Assembly: GCA_028532985.1 (NCBI GenBank)
Contig: JANCIK010000009.1
Location: 496,001-560,000, forward strand
Length of the DNA: 64,000 nucleotides
Direction: 5' to 3'
DNA from: Stropharia rugosoannulata
Lineage: Eukaryota > Basidiomycota > Agaricomycetes > Agaricales > Strophariaceae
Shown: positions 58,497 to 64,000 of the stretch, piece after piece
Layout: every line of letters begins with the position of its first letter
Numbering within the stretch: the first letter of the stretch is position 1
Program-made: the position numbers and the translations under genes
Notes under the pieces: generated by a model
What the model was told of the DNA's origin: nothing
The model's input: the letters and a program-made list of their open reading frames with translations, nothing else
The model's database searches: none

Positions 58497-61006
58497 TTAG
58501 TCTTCGCCGTCATCCATATACATTTCTTCTGCTGAGTCACTATAATAAGAGTCTTCTGGAGAGTGCGAGCTACCCTCATGATATTCGGAGTCGCTATCGT
58601 CCAAGGCCGACGCATAGACAGCGTCATCATCAGGGTCTATGACATCTTCAAGTTGGATGTATCTATAGAAGTTGTAGTCATCTTCTGTGGCTGAGGGTCC
58701 AGGGCCAAGACGTTCATCGGCGCTTGGACGGTCGCTCTCCTGAGCCTCTTGCGTCGAAGTCTCATCTGCAAATTCGTTGTCTAGAGGAAGCAGTTCATTG
58801 CTCATGGCAACAACACTGTCTTCTGAACCAAATGAGTCATGGTTAGGGTACTAGACTTAATACTAAGTTCATTTTGTAAACTACGAACCTGCAAACTCGT
58901 CATCAATGGGTTGGTGAACTATGTCGTTGGCTCTGGGGGTTGCGGCCGGAACTTCATCAACAAAAGACAAAAATAGTTTTAAAATGATGAATAAAATAAA
59001 AAGTCAAGTAGACCATACTTACCTGCAAACTCGGGGATTACGACGCTCTCAGCGATTTTAACATGACCGGCCGTGGGGCTATCTATGATGATTGATTGAG
59101 TATGTTACGCTATATAGATAATAAACAAAACAAACCCCGAAATTCATTGTCCACTGGAATCTCGGGCTCCGGTGTGTCAGCAAACTCGTTGTCCATAGGT
59201 AGCTCAGGCTGATGTGACTCTGCGTGTTCCGGGATGGATGACGAGCTTCGGGATGGCGCAAATTCATTGTCCTCAGGCAAGAGGTCAGGCTGGTGCAAGT
59301 TTGCATTTTCGGGAATGTAGGATGATTCGCATGTCGGTGCGAATTCATTATCCTCAGGCAGCTCAGAATAGTGTGACTCGGCGAACTCATTATCCTCAGG
59401 AACTTTCGAAGTGCTGCGTCCTACTGCAAAATTGATGTCTTTAGATACTTCTGAATTGTGAGACTCTGCGAACTCATTATCCATCGGAACTGCATGTTAA
59501 ATCAGGATGAGCAAAGGGTGATCATCGGCGATATGAGAAGATTTGAGATGTCGGCGATAGGTTAAAATGAATGCATATCAGTATTAATAAACAGGTGATA
59601 AGGAGTGTATGAGCAGAGTCAGAACAAACCTAATGAGTGAACAGCGACAATATCATTTGGTGTGAATTTTGCGATTGGGGGACGGCCGGCCGTCGTGTTT
59701 CCAATAATTTTCTCCGACATGGTTGGAACTTATATACAATATATTTATTATTTTAGTCAATACTTCAAAGTGAGAAGATAGACCAACCTTGACGACTCGA
59801 AATAGTCGGATCAGGGGACACTTCGTCGGCCCGAAACTCGTCTGAGATAGGGTAATCCAAAGACAGTGTCGGTGATGGTGGTATAATGACTTGCTCTCGA
59901 TCTGAATCTTCATTCATTTGGCCAAATAATCGTTCCGCGTGCATTGGTGCGCTGCGATTGGGGATAACTCCCTGCCCACTTGCAACTGAAAACTTGTCAT
60001 GCCGGCTGTCACCCTGTGCAGACTCATATGGGGACCACTCCTTGTCAAAAGCATCGGGAAGAGAGTTCACGTAACCGGAATGACTCACGGCCGGAGTTCG
60101 TACAGCTGACGGTCTTATTGAGAGAATTTCCTGCATAGAAGGGGTATGTCCATCGGGCTTGGTAAGGAGTAGCTGTCGTACTTCACTCGCGGCGGATACC
60201 AACCAACTAGCAACATTGTGATCCTTTTCTGAAGCCAGTATCATTCCGTCGGCAGATTCAATAATGCCCTCGAGTTTCGTAAACGAATGGATGCAGAGAG
60301 CTGTCAAAGTGATACAATTGTTACACCTTTGCCCCGGGAGGTTAAATACCAACTGTTTGCTGAAAACGTTATCAGATGCTGGTGAAGAGACCTTGCGAAT
60401 GTCTTGAATCATTTTCTGTTTTTCGGCCGGTGGTAGGCCCTCAGGGTGAAGCCGTTCAATCTTCATTTTGCGATGCACCTCCAAACATTTCTTGATATTA
60501 AAATTCTCCAGGTACGGCTGGAGCATGTTACTTTCCTTCCACCAATTATTTTCGTATCGTGATTCGACCATGTATTCTTCTTCAATGTCGAGCGCTGATG
60601 GGTATAGCACAATCATTTCCAGAACATCATCGCCGAAGACGAAGTCATTTGAGTTAGACAGAAGAAATTGATTGGCCAATGTCCTGGTGATAATCGGCGT
60701 GGGAATTCCAAGAGATAGACTTGCGCCGATACCAATATGGAACATCGCGAATTTCTAATGAATAGCTCTCGGCAATCCGGTGAATTCTCAGATCATATTG
60801 AAAGTACGTACAACTTCGCGACGTAAGTTGTCAAGCATCTTGTGTGTTACTTCTTGCTTGCCGACGGGAAGATTTGCAATGACGGGTATGATTGCACGGA
60901 ATCTTGATTCGCAGTAGGCGATGACCTCGTTCAAATACGGATGGTGGGGGTGGTCGGCAAATGCCTTCTGAGTGACTGGGTTGAATATGTTAATGAGCTG
61001 GGGCAT
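58497..61006 (-). CDS. 687-residue protein with repeated DNEFA exon modules, next to KDZ2
   Basis: Exons on the minus strand: 61006-60812, 60754-59788, 59728-59630, 59489-59136, 59082-59023, 58951-58889, 58822-58497. Residues 1-230 look folded (starting MPQLINIFNPV, with CNNCITLTALC near 205-215). The rest is acidic and probably disordered. From exon 2 onward every intron is phase 1, so exons 3-6 are symmetric and can be duplicated without frameshift. The motif (D/E)(D/N)EFA occurs at least six times in exon 4 and the first part of exon 7, and closes the short exons 5 (PEFA) and 6 (DDEFA). I do not recognise the family. Position just downstream of, and parallel to, the KDZ2 transposase suggests an accessory or passenger gene of that element. 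Confidence 0.78.
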
Positions 61007-61232
61007 TTTTCAGACAAGCGTTTGTGGTGATGGTTGATGGATGAGAAAGGAGTCAACATTGTATAGACATTTTTTTCCTCAAATAATTCGTGTGAAAACT
61101 AATCATGTGATATGACACTATCGCCGATATACTTAGAAGTCATACACATTGCAAATATGCAAAGGTAGTATAGAGTTCATACCGGCCGAATACTTTTTTG
61201 ATATTACATTCCCGTATTGATTAATGATCTTT

Positions 61233-64000
61233 TTAAATGATTAAAGGAGAGTCATAGTCAGTTGAGGAAGCTTTGAAACGCTGATCTGCATTCTCGGCCA
61301 TTTCGAACCACTCTCGGCGCTTCCTTTCAGCATATCCTCGGGCGCCGTGTTGCATTTGAGGATATTCTTTTAAAGCATTTGCCCAGATCATCTGGCGATG
61401 CAAGAAGTATCTGATCGTCCAATTCATCTCATGCTTGACGAATATTCTTTCCTCTTGCCATCTATCGTGGCTAGCCCTTGCGCGAAGCCAATGAATTTGT
61501 TTAACTAAATGTGATTGACATTGATAGGATCAGCAAGTTATATGACGAAGACAAAGAATGTATACATACATTCAAGAACAGTTGCTTCATCTTCACTGTC
61601 AGATATGTGGGCTATACCCGCCAGCGCACGTCTACTTGTGGATTGCCAGATCCAAGACAATGTCAATTTTGTCGACCCTTGTTCATTCGGCTTGAGGACT
61701 GCAGTGCTACACCGAACATCAGCTTTTGTTAGTTCCTTGTACACAGCAAGAGCATCAGTTGAGGTAGCGCCGAGAGCGATCATGCGATTTCTGGTCCATG
61801 TATACATTTGACATAGATGAGATATGCGGTAACTCAAGTCAAGTATGGCACTTCTGCCACGGGTCCTGACGCCTTTCTTGGGAGCATTTCTAATTTGGTC
61901 AGTGTACCGAAAAGATTTTTCTGCAATGAGTTCTTGGATTTGAGACAGGTAGCGATGTGCTCTCTGGCGACGCATTGCCATCTCGGCCGGCGCATATTCA
62001 TTGCTGACATTAAGGTAAGATGGCAATAACAATTCAATGAGTTCAGGCAGTTTGTCTGAATCAATTCCTTCGTCTGGTTCCGCCAATTCGTCATGTGGGC
62101 CTCGTCGACCAGATCTGCGAGGTGGCATGAAGGGAATGGTGTTTGAGTTTGTTGAACTATCAGCATCCTCAGCCGCATCAAGAATGTCCCATTCTACAAT
62201 ATTGGAATCATCGGCGAATGAAGATGTTTCAGACCCAGTTTCGCGCGTTGTCAGTTTGACAATGCCAAGTTCTTTTTCTGCCTTTGCAAGCAGACTGAAT
62301 TTGTGGAACAACGCCATACGAGATTTTTGTATAGTTTCAATAGAGGAGTCGCGCTTGTTGTGATGGTAGCGCCGAATGCTACACTGAATAGTCATCCTGA
62401 CAAAACATTTCTTTATTCCATAAAAATCATTCAACATATTTAAAAGCTTACTGATCCTCCTCAACAATCAATGCAAGGTCTAGCCACTTTTCAATAGCAG
62501 TTGGCTCATAATCTTTGGGCCAACCATAGTCTTGCTCATTTCCGAGTTTTATTCGGGCGGCGTAGATGTCCATTAGAGACCTGTCGGCCATTCGGCCAGC
62601 CTCCGCCGATGATATCATTTCCCTCCATTCTGTCAAAATGTCTGGTGGAACAGAACTTGATAGATTTTGATAATATTCCAATGATTTCGAAAATTCGAAC
62701 TTTGCTTGTCCATTGCGCCGGATCAGCGCATCCACCATACCAATACACTTTTTGTGATTAGCGTCATTACAATGATCATCTAAGACCTCGGCCCGATGTG
62801 CAAGTGTTGCTGTTCTGACTGTCGGCGAAATGGAATTGAGTGTTGACCACATTGATTCCAATATTTCACCAGCTGTGATACCAGCGCCCGGAATAAAAGA
62901 AGTTGCATAACGGAAAAAACATTCATCCTTGTGGGCATGGACATGAAACAGGCCGATGGCCGAGTCGATAGAAAGGTCGGCCGGAAGTCGATCACCAATC
63001 CTCTTGTGAAGATGTATTATATATTGACAGACTATATCATATATGATCAGTACTCCTTGTGCTGCATCTACCTTTGTGGTTTCTATGGCTTTCAAGAAGG
63101 CAAAGTCAACATTTTTCTGTTGTTCTCCTTTGAATAAGTCGACCAAACTGTTAGGCGCATAGCACCCATGCCTGGCACATGCAAAGGCAACCTTGCCTGT
63201 GCGATCACATGCAGAAGAAGCCAACAATGCAGTCATGATTGCGCGAAAAGAATTTTCACAAGGCGCTTTCTGTTCAATATTATCGCCGATGATCATGAGA
63301 AAAATAGGTTAACGAGGAAATTTAATATACCTATTTATGATCACATACCGTTGCAATGTCGTGGGCAGTTTTCAAAAAGGCCAAATACTCCGATTGAACT
63401 GGCTCCATTAATCCGCCCTCAGACAACCAAATGTCCATTGCAGCGCTGTCATTTCTGACATGATCGGCCTTAAAATTACCATCGGCGACAAAGATGCGCC
63501 GATAGACAAAGCTATGATAGCGTTCATGTGCTTGGGAATGGTAGAAGAAGGCATTTAATTACCTTTCTCCTTGCTCATCCTTCCAATTTGTTGGAATATT
63601 GATGCCGGGGGTAGGGCAAGCGGGGCAGTAGACTGACAACTCCCCCGGCCGGACATCCATGGGATCCCTGTCATTGTGGGCAAAACCATTCCATTTCAGT
63701 TTCTTGAGCCAGCGCCATAGACGTGTCATTCGGCGAAAAATATTGTAGATATTCGCGACGGCCGAGGGGTTCGAGGGCTTAGTGATTCGGCGCAAAAGTA
63801 AGAAGAATTGGTACGCCGACGCTTTCAGTTCCAAATTGCATAGTCGAAAATGATCAAGAACCTGTGTTGTAAAAATTGTGCGAACCCGTACAAAGCTCGC
63901 TGGAATCAAGCACTCGGCGATAAGATCATACATAATGTCATCGGTGGATTGTTCCCCACATGCACATGTCACCAACGCCAAATGATGCAGCCCATTAGTG
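61233..64000 (-). CDS. KDZ-family transposase KDZ2, 5' part outside the window
   Basis: Exons on the minus strand: beyond 64000 to 63563, 63511-63349, 63269-62452, 62396-61570, 61504-61233, all GT-AG and open. It enters with GLHHLALVTCACGE, a signature of a KDZ lineage distinct from KDZ1. Core motifs follow: RIFVADGNFKADH, FACARHGCYAP, LIIYDIVCQY and GEILESMWSTLN, supplying the acidic catalytic residues, then NDANHKKCIGM and a helical C-terminal half ending near ERKRREWFEM. Nothing visible is broken. The N-terminal zinc-cluster region lies off the window. A nuclear DNA transposase is expected. Confidence 0.92.

Larger units (their letters stand above)
58119..64000. mobile_element. Second KDZ element (KDZ2), left part only
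   Basis: Family R sequence breaks off at about 58119, and AT-richer sequence with a KDZ transposase and a co-oriented gene follows to the window end. The left boundary is judged only by loss of similarity; the first bases would be GGGTGGTCACATACCG. The right end is outside the window, so neither inverted repeat nor target duplication can be tested. Positions 58119-58496 hold no gene I can support. Confidence 0.5.

Overview
The window looks like nuclear DNA of a basidiomycete fungus, most likely an Agaricomycete. The grounds are 45-60 nt GT-AG introns, two KDZ (Kyakuja-Dileera-Zisupton) transposases, a tandem family of HET-domain genes, a basidiomycete-type Ty3 Gag, and a high density of repeats. 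I saw no bacterial, CRISPR, rRNA or tRNA features.

Layout. (1) Positions 247-16057 form a composite of about 15.8 kb between two near-identical 371-bp inverted repeats. Inside are an intact 11-exon KDZ transposase (994-4829, minus), a divergent small gene with a basic region (5090-5834, plus), an Ala/Pro-rich gene (7315-11855, minus) and a 9-exon gene for a 916-residue protein (12170-15336, plus). A young gag-only LTR retrotransposon (8514-11772, identical 489-bp LTRs) sits exactly at a 5' splice site of the Ala/Pro-rich gene. (2) Positions 16058-24240 are GC-rich degenerate repeats with a remnant of a ubiquitin-like-domain gene at 20.1-20.6 kb. (3) Positions 24245-52700 hold a tandem array of four HET-domain genes, all on the minus strand and all with three exons. 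HET1 has one nonsense codon, HET2 has three clustered 1-bp deletions, and HET3 and HET4 are intact. Between them are copies of a GC-rich repeat family (here called family R), all in one orientation. (4) Four smaller DNA transposons are delimited to the base: two related elements with GGGCA ends and 9-bp target duplications (27009-29153 and 55960-57344), and two TA-flanked MITEs (28701-28986 and 34065-34861). (5) From about 58.1 kb to the right edge lies a second KDZ element of a different lineage. It has a transposase open at the window end (61233-64000, minus) and a co-oriented gene of repeated phase-1 exons ending in an (D/E)(D/N)EFA motif (58497-61006, minus).

How the parts relate. The region is an accessory, transposon-rich segment built around an allorecognition-type (HET) gene cluster. 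The HET copies and their 5' flanks were duplicated together and are decaying unequally. The KDZ1 composite appears to carry passenger genes. One octamer, TCTTGCAC, recurs in its inverted repeats, in the divergent promoter and in a coding minisatellite, which suggests a transposase-recognition or regulatory sequence spread through the element. Exon models were derived by hand from reading frames and splice consensus. Family names rest on recognisable motifs, and no database search was run.
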